DNA from: Betaproteobacteria bacterium
GTDB lineage: Bacteria; Pseudomonadota; Gammaproteobacteria; Burkholderiales; Burkholderiaceae_C
Direction of reading: 5' to 3'
Assembly (NCBI GenBank): GCA_009923315.1
Contig: RFTU01000014.1
Coordinates: 1-43,604 of the forward strand
Length of the DNA stretch: 43,604 nucleotides
A program made the position numbers and the translations under genes. The notes beneath the pieces were generated by a model that did no database searches, was not told the origin of the DNA, and saw only the letters and a program-made list of their open reading frames with translations. Positions 9,252 to 21,595 of the stretch are shown here, one piece after another (position 1 is the first letter of the stretch; the number at the start of each line of letters is the position of its first letter).

Positions 9252-10475
9252 ATGACCTCCACCCGCGACCCTTCCTCGAGCACCGCGACCGCATCGTCCG
9301 CAAGCCTGGCCCGCCCCCTGCAGTGTTGTACGGCCGTCGCCGCGGCTTTGGCGCTGAGCGGCTGTTCCACCGTCGGCAGTTGGTTCGGGGGGCCTACCGA
9401 AGCGGGCGCACCGATCAACTACCGCTCCCAGGCCGTCAAGACTCCCCCGCTGGAAGTGCCGCCTGACCTCACCCAGCTCGCGCGCGAAGGCCGCTTCGCG
9501 GTGCAGTCCGGCCAGCCTGTGAGCGCCAGCACCTTCGGTCAGGCCGGCACGGCGGCCGGTGCCGCCAACGCCGGACAGGCCGTTGCACCCGCGCAGGTGG
9601 GTACGGTGCGACTGATCCGTGATGGCGACAACCGCCGGTTGGTGACCTCACTCGCACCCGAGGTGGTCTACGAGCGTGCCGTGGCGTTCTGGAAGGAAGC
9701 GGGCTTCAATCTCGAAGTCGAGCGACCGGAGGCCGGCGTCATCGAGACAGGCTGGGCGGAGAATCGGGGCAAGCTGCCGCAGGACTTCGTGCGCAACCTC
9801 CTGGGCCGCTTCGCCGATGGCGTGTTCTCCAGCGGCGAGCGCGACCGCTACCGCACGAGAATCGAGCGGCTGTCGTCGGGTGGCGCAACCGAGGTCGTGG
9901 TGAGCCACCGCGGCTTGGTGGAAGCGCCGTTGAACAACAACAAGGACCAGATCGTGTGGCAAACACGGCCCACCGATCCGGCACTCGAAGCAGAGATGCT
10001 GTACCGGCTGATGGCCCGCCTGGGCGCGCCCGAGGCCGCGGTGGCGCAGGCCCGCGCGGGCGATCGAAGCGCTGCGGCGGGTGCCACCGGTACCGCCCGA
10101 AGCAGCGTTCAGGCCCGCGCCCGTCTGTTGCCCGACGGGCGGCTGCAGCTTGACGAGGGTTTCGAGCGCGCTTGGCGAGCAGTGGGCGCCGGACTGGACC
10201 GCGGCGGATTCACCGTCGAAGACCGTGACCGCGCCGGCGGCATTTATTTCGTGCGCTATGTCGACCGCAACGCCGCCAAGGGTGGCTGGTTCGGCCGCAT
10301 GCTTGACGTGTTCCGCAGCGATGACAGCAAGACGCGCCTGGCGCGCTACCGCATCGTCGTGAAGGAAGAGTCTGCAGGCCGATCTGCCCTGACGGTGCTC
10401 AATTCCAATGGGCAGCCGGAAACCTCCGACACCGTCAAGGCCATCCGCGAGACGCTGCTCAAGGAACTGCAGTAA
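9252..10475 (+). CDS. bamC: Outer membrane assembly lipoprotein BamC (NlpB)
   Basis: Lipoprotein of the beta-barrel assembly machine (BamABCDE) on the inner leaflet of the outer membrane. The N-terminus has a signal peptide with lipobox LSGC (Cys about residue 38) followed by STVGSW. A long unstructured stretch follows (residues about 45-110, where BamC binds BamD). Two helix-grip domains come next; the pair of repeats starts near LVTSLAPEVVYERAVAFWKE and RLQLDEGFERAWRAVGAGLD. The 407-residue length is slightly longer than the E. coli protein. Position directly after dapA supports the call. A rho-independent terminator lies about 37 bp downstream. Confidence 0.9.
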   Translation: MTSTRDPSSSTATASSASLARPLQCCTAVAAALALSGCSTVGSWFGGPTEAGAPINYRSQAVKTPPLEVPPDLTQLAREGRFAVQSGQPVSASTFGQAGTAAGAANAGQAVAPAQVGTVRLIRDGDNRRLVTSLAPEVVYERAVAFWKEAGFNLEVERPEAGVIETGWAENRGKLPQDFVRNLLGRFADGVFSSGERDRYRTRIERLSSGGATEVVVSHRGLVEAPLNNNKDQIVWQTRPTDPALEAEMLYRLMARLGAPEAAVAQARAGDRSAAAGATGTARSSVQARARLLPDGRLQLDEGFERAWRAVGAGLDRGGFTVEDRDRAGGIYFVRYVDRNAAKGGWFGRMLDVFRSDDSKTRLARYRIVVKEESAGRSALTVLNSNGQPETSDTVKAIRETLLKELQ

Positions 10476-10511
10476 GCCCGGCGCTCAGACGCCCCGTTGC
10501 CTGCAGCATTG

Positions 10512-10537
10512 AAAAAGCCGCCCGAAGGCGGCTTTTT
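10512..10537 (+). terminator. Rho-independent terminator after bamC
   Basis: A perfect inverted repeat: AAAAAGCCGCC, loop CGAA, GGCGGCTTTTT. The stem is 11 bp with a GC core and flanking A and T tracts, so it can stop transcription from both sides. It lies between bamC and the convergent small lipoprotein gene and probably serves both. Confidence 0.93.
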
Positions 10538-10556
10538 CGCATCCCGTCGGACGGAA

Positions 10557-10742
10557 TTACTTGCTGGCCGGAGCAGAGGCTTCCGAAGCGGCGGCCGGTG
10601 CTGAAGCAGCAGCGTCAGCAGCAGGTGCAGCCGCCGGGGCGGGTGCAGCAGCAGGAGCAGGAGCCGGAGCGGCTTCCTTCTTGCCGCAAGCGGCCAGAGC
10701 AGAAACGGCGATCAGGGATGCCAGCAGGATGGAATGCTTCAT
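10557..10742 (-). CDS. Small Ala/Pro-rich lipoprotein
   Basis: A 61-residue predicted lipoprotein. MKHSILLASLIAVSALAACG is a classic short signal with lipobox ALAAC. The mature part begins CGKKEAAP and is then almost entirely Ala and Pro with a few Ser, Glu and Asp, ending in APASK. The start ATG 10742 has GAGGA about 7 bases upstream; longer in-frame extensions lack a signal peptide at the N-terminus. Such small lipoproteins are frequent in Burkholderiales and their role is unknown. It is convergent with bamC and shares its terminator. Confidence 0.72.
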   Translation of the reverse strand: MKHSILLASLIAVSALAACGKKEAAPAPAPAAAPAPAAAPAADAAASAPAAASEASAPASK

Positions 10743-10894
10743 GTGTGTCCTCGAAACGATGAAACTGACAGAAATGCAGGGTGTTTCAACCCCGGGAATC
10801 ACGGTCAGCCCCCAAGAACCTGGACTGGAAGTCCGCCGTCCACCCAAGCGCGAAGCCCTGAATGTGACAAATCGTCGGAAACTGGACCGCCTTC

Positions 10895-10900
10895 AGTATA
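10895..10900 (-). promoter_or_regulatory. Candidate -10 element for the small lipoprotein gene
   Basis: On the minus strand this reads TATACT, one mismatch from the sigma-70 -10 consensus, in a locally AT-rich patch (10893-10912) within the otherwise GC-rich gap between roxA and the lipoprotein gene. A TTGACC lies only 11 bp upstream, too close for a standard -35, and no good -35 sits at 17 bp. The leader to ATG 10742 would be about 145 bases. Weak call. Confidence 0.3.
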
Positions 10901-10913
10901 ACCGATATGAGGG

Positions 10914-12119
10914 TCAACACTGATCTGGATGCAACCAACCTGCCGCGATCCACTCCAAGGCGCCCTGCCGGGCTTCGACGCTGAGCTCAGACCATGACGT
11001 CCCGTCCAGACGCCGCCGATCAGCCAGGGTGCGCAGCAATCGCCCATCGACACCGGCGACCCGAAAGGCCTCACCGTTGATGAACACGTGGCGAGCGTCA
11101 TGCGCCATCCGGGTGCGGCGGTCGAGCACCACACCCTGCCCCTGCCGCCATGGCCGCGAGCTCGGCGCGAACCAGACCTGTGGCTTGGGTTCGGTCAACC
11201 AGCGGCCCAGCGCCCTGGCCAGAGCCTGCTCATCGGCACCCAGACGGCGCAACCCCTTCTGCGCGAAGCCGGCCAGCGCGGCCGGCACCGCACCCGTGCG
11301 CTCGGTGGCTGGCGAGCCCACGTCCGCATAGCGCCTGGACCACGGGCTCGTCATGCCCCCACCGTGCGGTGCTGAGTGGCCTTCGTCGGCCATATCCTCC
11401 ACCAGTTCCTCGGCCATGCGCTGCAGCAGCGCGGCCGTCAACTCACCAACAGTGGGGGACCGAAAACCGATGGACGCGGTCATGCAGTCACCGCCCAGTG
11501 CCACGCCATCGTGGCCCCAGCCCGGCGGCAGGTACAACAGGTCACCAGGCTCGAGCACCCATTCGTCCTGCGCCTGGAATCGGGCCAGAATGCGAAGCGG
11601 CTGGTTCGGCGCCAGGGTGGCGTCACCCGGCGGGGCGATGCGCCAGCGCCGGCGACCCTGCACCTGCAGCAGGAAAACATCGTAGGAGTCCACATGAGGA
11701 CCCACGCCGCCACCATCACTTGCATAGGACAACATCAGGTCGTCCAGGCGGGCCTGGGGAATAAAGTCAAACGCGCGCAGCATCGCGTGGGCGGCCTCGA
11801 GGTGCAGGTCCAGCCCCTGAACCAAGAGCGTCCAAGCCGGTCGAGACAGTGGTGGCAAGCTGCGACGCCCCAACGGCCCATGACGCACGAGCCATCGGCC
11901 GTCGCGCTGCTCGATGCAGCGGGACTCGACATCATCCTGGCCGCACAGGTCGAACAAGGCTTTCCGGCTGGCCGGCGGCTGCACACCAGGCCAGGCCTGG
12001 CGAACCCACAAGGGCCGGCGCTGCCAGTGCCGCCGCATGAACTGGGCTGGGCTCAGGCCCGCGAGCAGGGCACGCGGTTGATGAAGGGGGTCGGCGGAAA
12101 CAGAGGGTGAGCGGGCCAC
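10914..12119 (-). CDS. roxA: JmjC/cupin ribosomal oxygenase, RoxA (YcfD)-like
   Basis: Fe(II)/2-oxoglutarate-dependent dioxygenase. E. coli RoxA/YcfD hydroxylates an arginine of ribosomal protein L16. The 401-residue protein has the JmjC iron triad: His142 and Asp144 in GGGVGPHVDSYDVFLLQ, and His203 in LPPGWGHDGVA. The surrounding GRRRWR and LEPGDLLYLPPGW match the RoxA group closely. A substrate-side insertion and a C-terminal winged-helix-like dimer/tail region (residues about 240-401) follow, as in RoxA. It is divergent from the FKBP-like gene (49 bp to its preferred ATG). GTG/ATG alternatives near 12119 cannot be resolved from a ribosome site. Confidence 0.88.
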   Translation of the reverse strand: MARSPSVSADPLHQPRALLAGLSPAQFMRRHWQRRPLWVRQAWPGVQPPASRKALFDLCGQDDVESRCIEQRDGRWLVRHGPLGRRSLPPLSRPAWTLLVQGLDLHLEAAHAMLRAFDFIPQARLDDLMLSYASDGGGVGPHVDSYDVFLLQVQGRRRWRIAPPGDATLAPNQPLRILARFQAQDEWVLEPGDLLYLPPGWGHDGVALGGDCMTASIGFRSPTVGELTAALLQRMAEELVEDMADEGHSAPHGGGMTSPWSRRYADVGSPATERTGAVPAALAGFAQKGLRRLGADEQALARALGRWLTEPKPQVWFAPSSRPWRQGQGVVLDRRTRMAHDARHVFINGEAFRVAGVDGRLLRTLADRRRLDGTSWSELSVEARQGALEWIAAGWLHPDQC

Positions 12120-12168
12120 GGCGCAAGGAAGGCTGAGCAGGAAGCCTCACTGTGCCATGATTCCCGCC

Positions 12169-12708
12169 ATGGACATCTCAACACCGTGCGTGGTCACGCT
12201 CACCTGGACGCTTTCTGACGCTCAGGGCAAGCCCATCGACGAACTGGCTGAACCGCTGGAGTTTCTGGTTGGAGGGCAAGACCTGTTGCCCAAAGTGGAA
12301 GAAGCCCTGATCGGCCAAACCGTGGGCTTTGAAGCCCAAATCCATTTGGAGCCTGAAAACGCCTTTGGAGACTACGACTCCAAACTGGTGTGCTTCGAGG
12401 ACCGTTCGCTGTTTCCAGCCGATGTGGGTCCGGGCATGCAGTTCGAAGGGCTGCCACCAGGGGCGGCCACGCCGGATATGCCCGGTGATGCGGTCTACAC
12501 CGTGACCGAGGTCTACCCCAACCACGTGGTCCTGGATGGCAACCACCCGCTGGCCGGCATGGCCCTGCGCCTGGCGCTGAAGGTGCGGGATGTGCGGGAA
12601 GCCACCGACGATGAGGTGAAGGCCGGCAGCGTCGGCGGGCCGGTGTTCAGCGTGGTGGGTTCTGCCGAAGACAGCCCAGACGCCCGAGGCGGCCGCACCC
12701 TGCACTGA
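12169..12708 (+). CDS. FKBP-type peptidyl-prolyl isomerase, SlpA/SlyD-like
   Basis: A 179-residue protein of the SlyD/SlpA group: an FKBP fold interrupted by an 'insert-in-flap' chaperone domain. Diagnostic pieces are EPLEFLVGGQDLLPKVEEAL (the FKBP loop), the post-helix PENAFGDYDS and, after the insert, NHPLAGMALRLALKVRDVRE. There is no His-rich metal-binding tail like that of E. coli SlyD; the C-terminus is short and ends GGRTLH. The frame also has ATG 12157; ATG 12169 (MDISTPCVV) is the better family start. It is divergent from roxA and convergent with dut. Confidence 0.88.
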   Translation: MDISTPCVVTLTWTLSDAQGKPIDELAEPLEFLVGGQDLLPKVEEALIGQTVGFEAQIHLEPENAFGDYDSKLVCFEDRSLFPADVGPGMQFEGLPPGAATPDMPGDAVYTVTEVYPNHVVLDGNHPLAGMALRLALKVRDVREATDDEVKAGSVGGPVFSVVGSAEDSPDARGGRTLH

Positions 12709-12737
12709 GCAGGGGCCGGGCTGCGGTGGTGGGTCGC

Positions 12738-13211
12738 TCAGCCCTGGCCCGTGGAGCCGAATCCACCCGAGCCGCGGTTGCTGGCCTCGAACGACTCCAC
12801 CAGGTCGAACCGAGCCTGCACCACCGGTACGATGACCAGTTGGGCCAGGCGCTCCAGCGGCTCCAGGGTAAAGGGTTGGGTGCCCCGGTTCCAACAGCTC
12901 ACCATGAGGGGGCCCTGGTAGTCGCTGTCGATCAGGCCCACCAGATTGCCCAACACGACACCGTGCTTGTGGCCCAGACCGGAGCGGGGCAGGATGACCG
13001 CCGCCAGGTTGGGATCGCCGATGTGGATGGCGATGCCCGTGGGAATCAGTTCGCACTGACCCGGTTGCAGCACCAGGGCCTGTGGCACACAGGCCCGCAG
13101 GTCCAAACCGGCACTGCCCGGTGTGGCGTAGGCTGGCAGCAGCGGAGCTTGGTCGGGTGTGCCGCGCAGGCGCTCATCCAAGATCTTCAGGGCGATGGTG
13201 ATGGAGGTCAT
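12738..13211 (-). CDS. dut: dUTP diphosphatase (Dut)
   Basis: Hydrolyses dUTP to dUMP and pyrophosphate, keeping uracil out of DNA and feeding thymidylate synthesis. The 157-residue trimeric-type enzyme shows the five motifs: GSAGLDLRA (32-40), LPRSGLG (74-80), GLIDSDYQG (92-100, catalytic Asp), RLAQLVIVP (121-129) and the C-terminal nucleotide-closing arm [10 protein letters not shown] (146-155). ATG 13211 overlaps the coaBC stop (ATGA), so the two are translationally coupled, as in many proteobacteria. Confidence 0.97.
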   Translation of the reverse strand: MTSITIALKILDERLRGTPDQAPLLPAYATPGSAGLDLRACVPQALVLQPGQCELIPTGIAIHIGDPNLAAVILPRSGLGHKHGVVLGNLVGLIDSDYQGPLMVSCWNRGTQPFTLEPLERLAQLVIVPVVQARFDLVESFEASNRGSGGFGSTGQG

Positions 13212-14413
13212 GGTGTGGGTGGCAAGCGCTGCGCCAGGTCGATGACCAAGGCCCGTGCCAAGCTCAGTTTGTCCGCCGCTGGCAGTTCACGCGTCCCCTG
13301 CGCATCCACCAACAGCAGCTGATTCTCGTCGCGCCCGAAGGTCGACGGACCGTGGTTGGCCACCACGAGCTGCAACCTCTTGCGTTGCAGCTTGTCGCGT
13401 GCATGGCGCTCAAGATCGTGTGTTTCAGCGGCAAAGCCCACGCAAAAGGGCGGTTTGGGCAGAGCGGCCACGGCCGCCAGCACATCCGGGTTTTCAGTGA
13501 GCTCGAGTTGCGGGCTGGACTGGCCGGTCACTTTCTTGATCTTGGCCTGGGCCTCATGCACCGGCCGCCAATCGGCCACCGCGGCGGTGGCGATGAACAC
13601 GTCATGCTGAGCCGCCAGGGGGAGGACGGCCGCCTGCATCTCGCGAGCCGATTCGACATCCAGGCGCTGCACGCCAGCCGGAGTGGGCAAGTGCACCGGA
13701 CCGGCCACTAGGGTGACCTGCGCCCCGGCTTCGGCGGCGGCCCGCGCCAGAGCGAAGCCCATCTTGCCACTGGAGCGGTTGGTCAGTCCGCGCACCGGGT
13801 CAAGAGGCTCGAAGGTCGGCCCAGCGGTGATGAGGACGGTACGGCCCCGCAGCACCTTGGGTTGGAAATGGGCCACCAGCGCGTCCCGGATCTCCTCGGG
13901 CTCCCACATGCGGCCGTCACCCAGCTCACCGCAAGCCTGCGAGCCCGAAGCCGGGCCCCACACGACCGCGCCGTCTTGCTGCACCTGCTGGGTATTGCGC
14001 TGGGTCGCCGGGTGGGCCCACATCTCCCGGTTCATGGCCGGGGCAATGAACAGGCCGCATCGTTCGGCCGGCCGCGCCACGCACAGCAACGACAACAGTT
14101 CATCGCAACGGCCCTGGGCCAGTCGCGCGATGAAGTCCGCCGTTGCCGGAGCCACCAAGATGGCGTCGGCTTCACGGCTCAGGTTGATGTGGGCCATCGC
14201 ATTGGGCTGAGTCGTGTCCCACTGGGTGGTGGCCACCGGGCGGCCCGTGAGCGACTGCAGCAGCAGCGGCGTGACGAACCGCTGAGCTGAAGCCGTCATG
14301 ACGGCCTGCACCGTGGCTCCGGCCTTGATGAGCTCACGGGCCAGGTCGGCGCCCTTGTAGCAGGCCACGCCGCCGGTCAAACCCAGGACGATGTGCTTGC
14401 CTTGCAGATCCAT
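13208..14413 (-). CDS. coaBC: Bifunctional phosphopantothenoylcysteine decarboxylase/synthetase (CoaBC)
   Basis: Makes 4'-phosphopantetheine in coenzyme A synthesis. The N-terminal flavoprotein decarboxylase domain (CoaC) begins [20 protein letters not shown] and contains the [14 protein letters not shown] substrate clamp. The CoaB half starts near [20 protein letters not shown] and includes [14 protein letters not shown] and the ligase KIKK segment. ATG 14413 (MDLQGKHIV) is preferred over an extension to 14452 that would overlap alaS. It is 17 bp downstream of alaS and overlaps dut by ATGA, so alaS-coaBC-dut look like one transcript. Confidence 0.96.
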   Translation of the reverse strand: MDLQGKHIVLGLTGGVACYKGADLARELIKAGATVQAVMTASAQRFVTPLLLQSLTGRPVATTQWDTTQPNAMAHINLSREADAILVAPATADFIARLAQGRCDELLSLLCVARPAERCGLFIAPAMNREMWAHPATQRNTQQVQQDGAVVWGPASGSQACGELGDGRMWEPEEIRDALVAHFQPKVLRGRTVLITAGPTFEPLDPVRGLTNRSSGKMGFALARAAAEAGAQVTLVAGPVHLPTPAGVQRLDVESAREMQAAVLPLAAQHDVFIATAAVADWRPVHEAQAKIKKVTGQSSPQLELTENPDVLAAVAALPKPPFCVGFAAETHDLERHARDKLQRKRLQLVVANHGPSTFGRDENQLLLVDAQGTRELPAADKLSLARALVIDLAQRLPPTP

Positions 14414-14430
14414 CCCGTGCTCCTGGAGGC

Positions 14431-17100
<2,670 letters not shown>

Positions 17101-17216
17101 GCGCAGGCGTGGCTGTTTGGCAAAAAGTTTTCGATTATAGGAAGGGGGTCGCTGCACCCGCCGCGAATCCTGGCGGGGGTGCCGCCCCCAGCGCGTGGCC
17201 AAGCGAGAATACGCCC

Positions 17217-19250
17217 ATGGCCTTGAAGCAGCTCACCGAAGAACAGATCGCCACCTGGTCGGCCGCCCAGAAGGATCGATGGTGGCTGGAGCAGGTGTTT
17301 CGTGGCTCGATGCCGCAGCTCACCCTGAGATCGGGTCTGGCGGGCTTCCTGCTGGGTGGGATCCTGGGGGCCACGGCGCTTTACATCGGCGCCAAGACGG
17401 GCATCAACATCGGCGTGGGCCTGACCTCCGTGATTCTGGCCTTCGCTGTCTTCCGGGCCATGGCCGCCTTGGGCCTGTCCCGCGACATGACGATTTTGGA
17501 AAACAACTGCACCCAGTCCATCGCCACCGCGGCCGGTTATGTGGTCGGGCCGCTGTTCTCCAGCCTGGCGGCCTACATGTTGGTCACCGGTACCGTGGTG
17601 CCGTGGTGGCAACTGATGGTGTGGATGGTGGTCGTGTCCATGATCGGGGTGCTGCTGGCCTTCCCCATGAAGCGGCGTTTCATCAATCAGGAGCAGCTGC
17701 CCTTTCCCGAGGGCCGCGCCTGCGGCGTGGTGCTGGATTCGCTGTACAGCGGGCAAGCGGGCGAAGGCGTCTACAAGGCGCGGCTGCTGGCCATCAGCGC
17801 CGGGCTGAGCGCGGCCTACCAGTTCGTCGTCAGCGATGGCTGGATGAAGTTGCTGCAGTTCAAGCTGCTGGCCTTGGACAAGTGGGCTGCAGTGAAGGAA
17901 CCCTGGGTCCTGCATGAACGGCTGGACACCTACTACTACACCTGGGCCGTGAAAGCCGAGGCCTGGATCCCCAAGATCCTGGGCACGGACATCCGCGTCC
18001 TGGGCCTTCGGCTGACCCTGGACCTCGCCATGGTCGGCGTCGGCGGGCTCATCGGCATCGTGGTGGCCACCAGTTGCCTCTTGGGGGCCTTCATCAACTT
18101 CGCCGTGTTGGCGCCCATGATGATCGAACTGGGTGATATCGCCCCGCGCCTGGACGCGGCCGGCCAAGCCCTGCCGCTCAACCGCAGCGAGATCGTCAAC
18201 CAATGGTCCATGTGGTGGGGTGTGACGATGATGGTGACGGGCTCGCTGGTGGGGCTGGTGGCCAAACCGGACCTGTTCACCGGCTTGTTCTCGCTCTTGA
18301 GAAAGCCTGGTTCGCCTGCGCATGCGCAGGGGGCAGCCGACACCGCTTCAGGTCCATCGACGGGCTCAGACGGCGCCGATCCCCTTCGCGGCATCGAAGT
18401 GCCCCTGTGGATCTCCTGGGTGGGCGTGCCCCTGTTCAGCCTGCTGGGTTCCTGGGTGACGCACACCTTCTTCGGCGTACCCATGTGGCTGGCGCTGGTC
18501 AGCCTTCCGCTGATCTTCGTGCTCACCATCATCTGCACGAATTCCATGGCCCTGACATCCTGGACACCCACCGGATCGCTATCCAAGATCACACAGTTCA
18601 GCATGGGGGCGATCGACCGCTCCAACCCAGCCAGCAATCTGATGCCCGCGGCCATGACCGCAGAGATCGCCTCCAACGCGGCCAACCTGCTGTCGGATAT
18701 CAAGCCCGGCTACATGTTGGGCGGCAAGCCGCGCCACCAGGCCATTGGCCACGTCATCGGCTTGTTTGCCGGCACCCTGTGCTGCGTACCCCTGTTCTTC
18801 CTGCTGTTCCTTCCGCCGGATGCCCACGGGGTGCGCAGCCCAGCCACCCTGGTCTCCGACGCGTTTGCCATGCCCGCTGCACTGCAGTGGAAAGGTGTGA
18901 CGGAGATCATCGCCGGTGGCCTCAAGAACCTGCCCGCGTCGGCCCTGGTGGCCATGGGCTTTGCGGCAGCCGCGGCCGTGACGATCGAGGTGTTGCGCAT
19001 CGTCACCAAGGGGCGCTTTCCGCTGTCTTCGGTGAGCATCGGCCTGGGTGTGGTGTTGCCACCCGATGCCACCTTGTGCATGTGGCTGGGTGCGATGTTG
19101 TTCTTTGTCATGGGCAAGCGGCACGCCGGCGCCGGCACCGACGGCCATCGACGCTGGGTGGAGGGCTGTGAGCCGATCTGCGCGGGCCTCATCTCGGGGG
19201 CAGCCCTGATGGGCATCGGCAACGCCATCGTCAATGTCCTGCTGGGCTGA
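17217..19250 (+). CDS. OPT family oligopeptide transporter
   Basis: A 677-residue polytopic inner-membrane protein of the OPT superfamily, whose members import peptides or metal chelates by proton coupling. Family features are the early [20 protein letters not shown] with [14 protein letters not shown], the [15 protein letters not shown] stretch, and [14 protein letters not shown] (cf. the family FPxGxAC pattern). Later it has [26 protein letters not shown]. About 15 hydrophobic segments are visible. The start is ATG 17217 ([10 protein letters not shown]); the frame is open upstream to 17109 but reads into alaS's promoter region. The substrate is not predictable. It stands alone, divergent from alaS. 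Confidence 0.9.
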   Translation: MALKQLTEEQIATWSAAQKDRWWLEQVFRGSMPQLTLRSGLAGFLLGGILGATALYIGAKTGINIGVGLTSVILAFAVFRAMAALGLSRDMTILENNCTQSIATAAGYVVGPLFSSLAAYMLVTGTVVPWWQLMVWMVVVSMIGVLLAFPMKRRFINQEQLPFPEGRACGVVLDSLYSGQAGEGVYKARLLAISAGLSAAYQFVVSDGWMKLLQFKLLALDKWAAVKEPWVLHERLDTYYYTWAVKAEAWIPKILGTDIRVLGLRLTLDLAMVGVGGLIGIVVATSCLLGAFINFAVLAPMMIELGDIAPRLDAAGQALPLNRSEIVNQWSMWWGVTMMVTGSLVGLVAKPDLFTGLFSLLRKPGSPAHAQGAADTASGPSTGSDGADPLRGIEVPLWISWVGVPLFSLLGSWVTHTFFGVPMWLALVSLPLIFVLTIICTNSMALTSWTPTGSLSKITQFSMGAIDRSNPASNLMPAAMTAEIASNAANLLSDIKPGYMLGGKPRHQAIGHVIGLFAGTLCCVPLFFLLFLPPDAHGVRSPATLVSDAFAMPAALQWKGVTEIIAGGLKNLPASALVAMGFAAAAAVTIEVLRIVTKGRFPLSSVSIGLGVVLPPDATLCMWLGAMLFFVMGKRHAGAGTDGHRRWVEGCEPICAGLISGAALMGIGNAIVNVLLG

Positions 19251-19335
19251 AGCCTGGGGACGGCGTGCAGTGGCACGGCCCGGAACCATGACCCCTTGGG
19301 TGCAAGCCGCTCGGGAATGCCCCAAACTACTCCAT

Positions 19336-19353
19336 CGGCTCACCGGCGAGCCG
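19336..19353 (+). repeat. Inverted repeat upstream of gabD
   Basis: Perfect 6-bp arms CGGCTC and GAGCCG around ACCGGC, in the 118-bp gap between the OPT gene and gabD and only a few bases before the AGGAG ribosome site. It could be an mRNA hairpin affecting translation or a protein-binding palindrome. There is no T tract, so it is not a terminator. Confidence 0.3.
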
Positions 19354-19368
19354 CCCTAGGAGCTCGGC

Positions 19369-20847
19369 ATGGACATGAAAAATTCCCCCCTGGCGTTGTT
19401 GCAGGACGCGGCGCTCCTGCGCCGTGGCGCGCTGATCAACGGCCAATGGACCACCCTGCCTCAGCGCTTTGTGGTGCACGACCCGGCCACCGGGCTGGAA
19501 CTGGCCCAGGTGGACAACGCGGGGCCTGAGCAGGCGCAGCAGGCCATCGCAGCAGCCAATGCCGCCTGGCCGGCCTGGCGAGCCAAACCTGCCAAAGAAC
19601 GCGCCGCCGTGCTCATGAAGTGGTTTCAGCTGATCCATCAGCACGTGGACGATCTGGCCCGCATCATGACGGCCGAGCAGGGCAAGCCGCTGGCCGAGGC
19701 CAAGGGTGAGGTGGCCTATGGAGCCAGCTTCATCGAATGGTTCGCCGAGGAAGCCAAGCGGGTGTACGGAGAGACCATCCCCACGACCGACCCCAACAAG
19801 CGCTTTGTGGTGCTCAAGCAGCCCATCGGCGTGTGCGCAGCCATCACGCCGTGGAATTTCCCGATCGCCATGATCACGCGCAAGGTGGCGCCGGCCCTGG
19901 CCGCGGGCTGCCCGGTGGTGATCAAGCCGGCCGAGCAGACCCCGCTGTCGGCCCTGGCAGTGGCCGAGTTGGCCCAGCGCGCGGGCATGCCCGCGGGCGT
20001 GTTCAACGTGCTGCCGGCTGATGCGCAGCAGTCGATCGCCATCGGACACGTGCTGTGCGAGTCCGATGTGGTTCGGCACCTGTCCTTCACCGGGTCCACC
20101 GAAGTCGGCCGCATCCTGATGCGCCAATGCGCCCCTACCATCAAGAAGCTCAGTCTGGAGTTGGGCGGCAACGCGCCCTTCATCGTGTTTGATGATGCCG
20201 ATCTGGACAGCGCGGTCGAGGGCGCCATGATCAGCAAGTACCGCAACGCGGGTCAGACCTGCGTGTGCGCCAATCGCTTGTATGTGCAGGAGGGCGTCTA
20301 TGACGCCTTCGTGGCCAAGTTGGCCGAAAAGGCCAAGGGCATCAAGGTGGGCAACGGCTTCGAGGCGGGCGTCAACCAAGGCCCTCTGATCGACGACCAG
20401 GCCATCGCCAAAGTGGAAGCGCATGTGGCCGATGCCGTGGCCAAGGGCGCCCGCGTGGTGGTCGGCGGCCAGCGCACCGGAGACCGCTTCTACACGCCCA
20501 CGGTGCTGGCCAACGTCACGGCCGACATGCGCTGCGCGCGCGAGGAAACCTTTGGCCCGGTGGCACCGGTCTTTCGGTTCAAGACCGAAGCACAGGCCGT
20601 TGAGCTGGCCAACAGCACCGAGTTCGGTCTGGCGGCCTACTTCTACAGCCGCGACATAGGCCGCATCTTCCGAGTGGCCGAAGGCCTGGAGAGCGGCATG
20701 GTGGGCATCAACACCGGCATCATTTCCGCTGCCGAGGTGCCCTTTGGTGGCGTGAAGCAATCGGGCCTGGGTCGCGAGGGTTCGCGCCACGGCATCGAGG
20801 ACTACGTGGAGATGAAGTACCTGTGCCTGGGCGATGTGCTGAGGTGA
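19369..20847 (+). CDS. gabD: Succinate-semialdehyde dehydrogenase, GabD type
   Basis: Oxidises succinate semialdehyde (or a close semialdehyde) to the acid with NAD(P)+. The 492-residue aldehyde dehydrogenase has the general base Glu264 in LELGGNAPF and the nucleophile Cys298 in NAGQTCVCANR. It also shows the cofactor segment ITPWNFPIAMITRKVAPALA with KPAEQTPLSALA. FDDADLD and the C-terminal PFGGVKQSGLGREGSRHGIEDY are typical of GabD. The Cys-Val-Cys pair is the redox-switch arrangement seen in many GabD proteins. ATG 19369 has AGGAG about 8 bases upstream; an in-frame ATG six bases later is possible. The stop overlaps the next gene by GTGA. Confidence 0.92.
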   Translation: MDMKNSPLALLQDAALLRRGALINGQWTTLPQRFVVHDPATGLELAQVDNAGPEQAQQAIAAANAAWPAWRAKPAKERAAVLMKWFQLIHQHVDDLARIMTAEQGKPLAEAKGEVAYGASFIEWFAEEAKRVYGETIPTTDPNKRFVVLKQPIGVCAAITPWNFPIAMITRKVAPALAAGCPVVIKPAEQTPLSALAVAELAQRAGMPAGVFNVLPADAQQSIAIGHVLCESDVVRHLSFTGSTEVGRILMRQCAPTIKKLSLELGGNAPFIVFDDADLDSAVEGAMISKYRNAGQTCVCANRLYVQEGVYDAFVAKLAEKAKGIKVGNGFEAGVNQGPLIDDQAIAKVEAHVADAVAKGARVVVGGQRTGDRFYTPTVLANVTADMRCAREETFGPVAPVFRFKTEAQAVELANSTEFGLAAYFYSRDIGRIFRVAEGLESGMVGINTGIISAAEVPFGGVKQSGLGREGSRHGIEDYVEMKYLCLGDVLR

Positions 20848-21581
20848 AGCGGCCCGGCACCTTGTTGGCGGCGGTCTTGCTCGGCGCGGCCGCCTGCATC
20901 AGCGGCGCGGACACCGGGATGCAAGCCGTGGGCGGCTTCGAAATCGACCGAACCGAGGTGAGCATCGGGGCATTCCGCGCCTTCGTTCAAGCCACGGGCT
21001 TCAAGACCAAGGCCGAGCGCGAGGGGGCCAGTCTGAGCTACGAGGCAGGTTGGGAGCGGCGGCCCGGCTGGGCCTGGCACTCACCCTATGGCAAACCCGG
21101 TGCCGATGATGAACCGGCGGTGCATGTCACGCATGGGGAAGCGCAGGCCTATTGCCGTTGGGCCGGGAAACGCTTGCCCACCGAGGCCGAGTGGCGGGAG
21201 GCGGCCTACACCGAGCGCCGCGCGCTGCCGCCTGCCCCCTTTGTGACCGGTCGTGTGTACCCGTACCCAACGGGCGAGTCCCCTCAGGGTGCCAACTGCC
21301 TAGGCGACTGCGGCAACAGCGCCAAGCCCGTGGCCCATGCGGTGACCACACGTGGGCGCGGGCATGCGCCAGTGGGCACGACCGTCCGCGGCGTGAACGG
21401 CCTGTTCGACATGGGCGCCAACGCCTGGGAGTGGGTAGATGGCGGGCCGGCGGGCGAACAACCCACGCTGGGCGGCTCCTGGTGGTACGGCGCGGGCCCC
21501 ATGCACCGGGACCATCGGGCCACCAAGCCGGCCGACATGACCGTGGTCTACATCGGATTTCGCTGCGCCCGCAACCGCTGA
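20844..21581 (+). CDS. Exported FGE-sulfatase (SUMF1) fold protein lacking catalytic cysteines
   Basis: A 245-residue protein with a signal peptide (KRPGTLLAAVLLGAAACISG; the Cys in AAAC could be a lipidation site) followed by a complete FGE-sulfatase domain. Typical segments are GGFEIDRTEVSIGAFRAFV, AYCRWAGKRLPTEAEWREAA, GLFDMGANAWEWVDG and GGSWW...IGFRCARNR. True formylglycine-generating enzymes carry two cysteines between GGS and GFRC that bind copper and activate oxygen. Here that stretch (WWYGAGPMHRDHRATKPADM) has none, so sulfatase activation is unlikely. GTG 20844 overlaps the gabD stop; the frame is open to GTG 20823. No sulfatase gene is nearby. The role is unknown, perhaps structural or ligand binding. 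Confidence 0.8.
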   Translation: MKRPGTLLAAVLLGAAACISGADTGMQAVGGFEIDRTEVSIGAFRAFVQATGFKTKAEREGASLSYEAGWERRPGWAWHSPYGKPGADDEPAVHVTHGEAQAYCRWAGKRLPTEAEWREAAYTERRALPPAPFVTGRVYPYPTGESPQGANCLGDCGNSAKPVAHAVTTRGRGHAPVGTTVRGVNGLFDMGANAWEWVDGGPAGEQPTLGGSWWYGAGPMHRDHRATKPADMTVVYIGFRCARNR

Positions 21582-21595
21582 GCCGAGCAGCGGCT

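Noticed and set aside
19327-20790. 487-codon minus-strand ORF opposite gabD
   Set aside because: Low-complexity His/Gly/Gln composition; gabD has all catalytic motifs on the plus strand.
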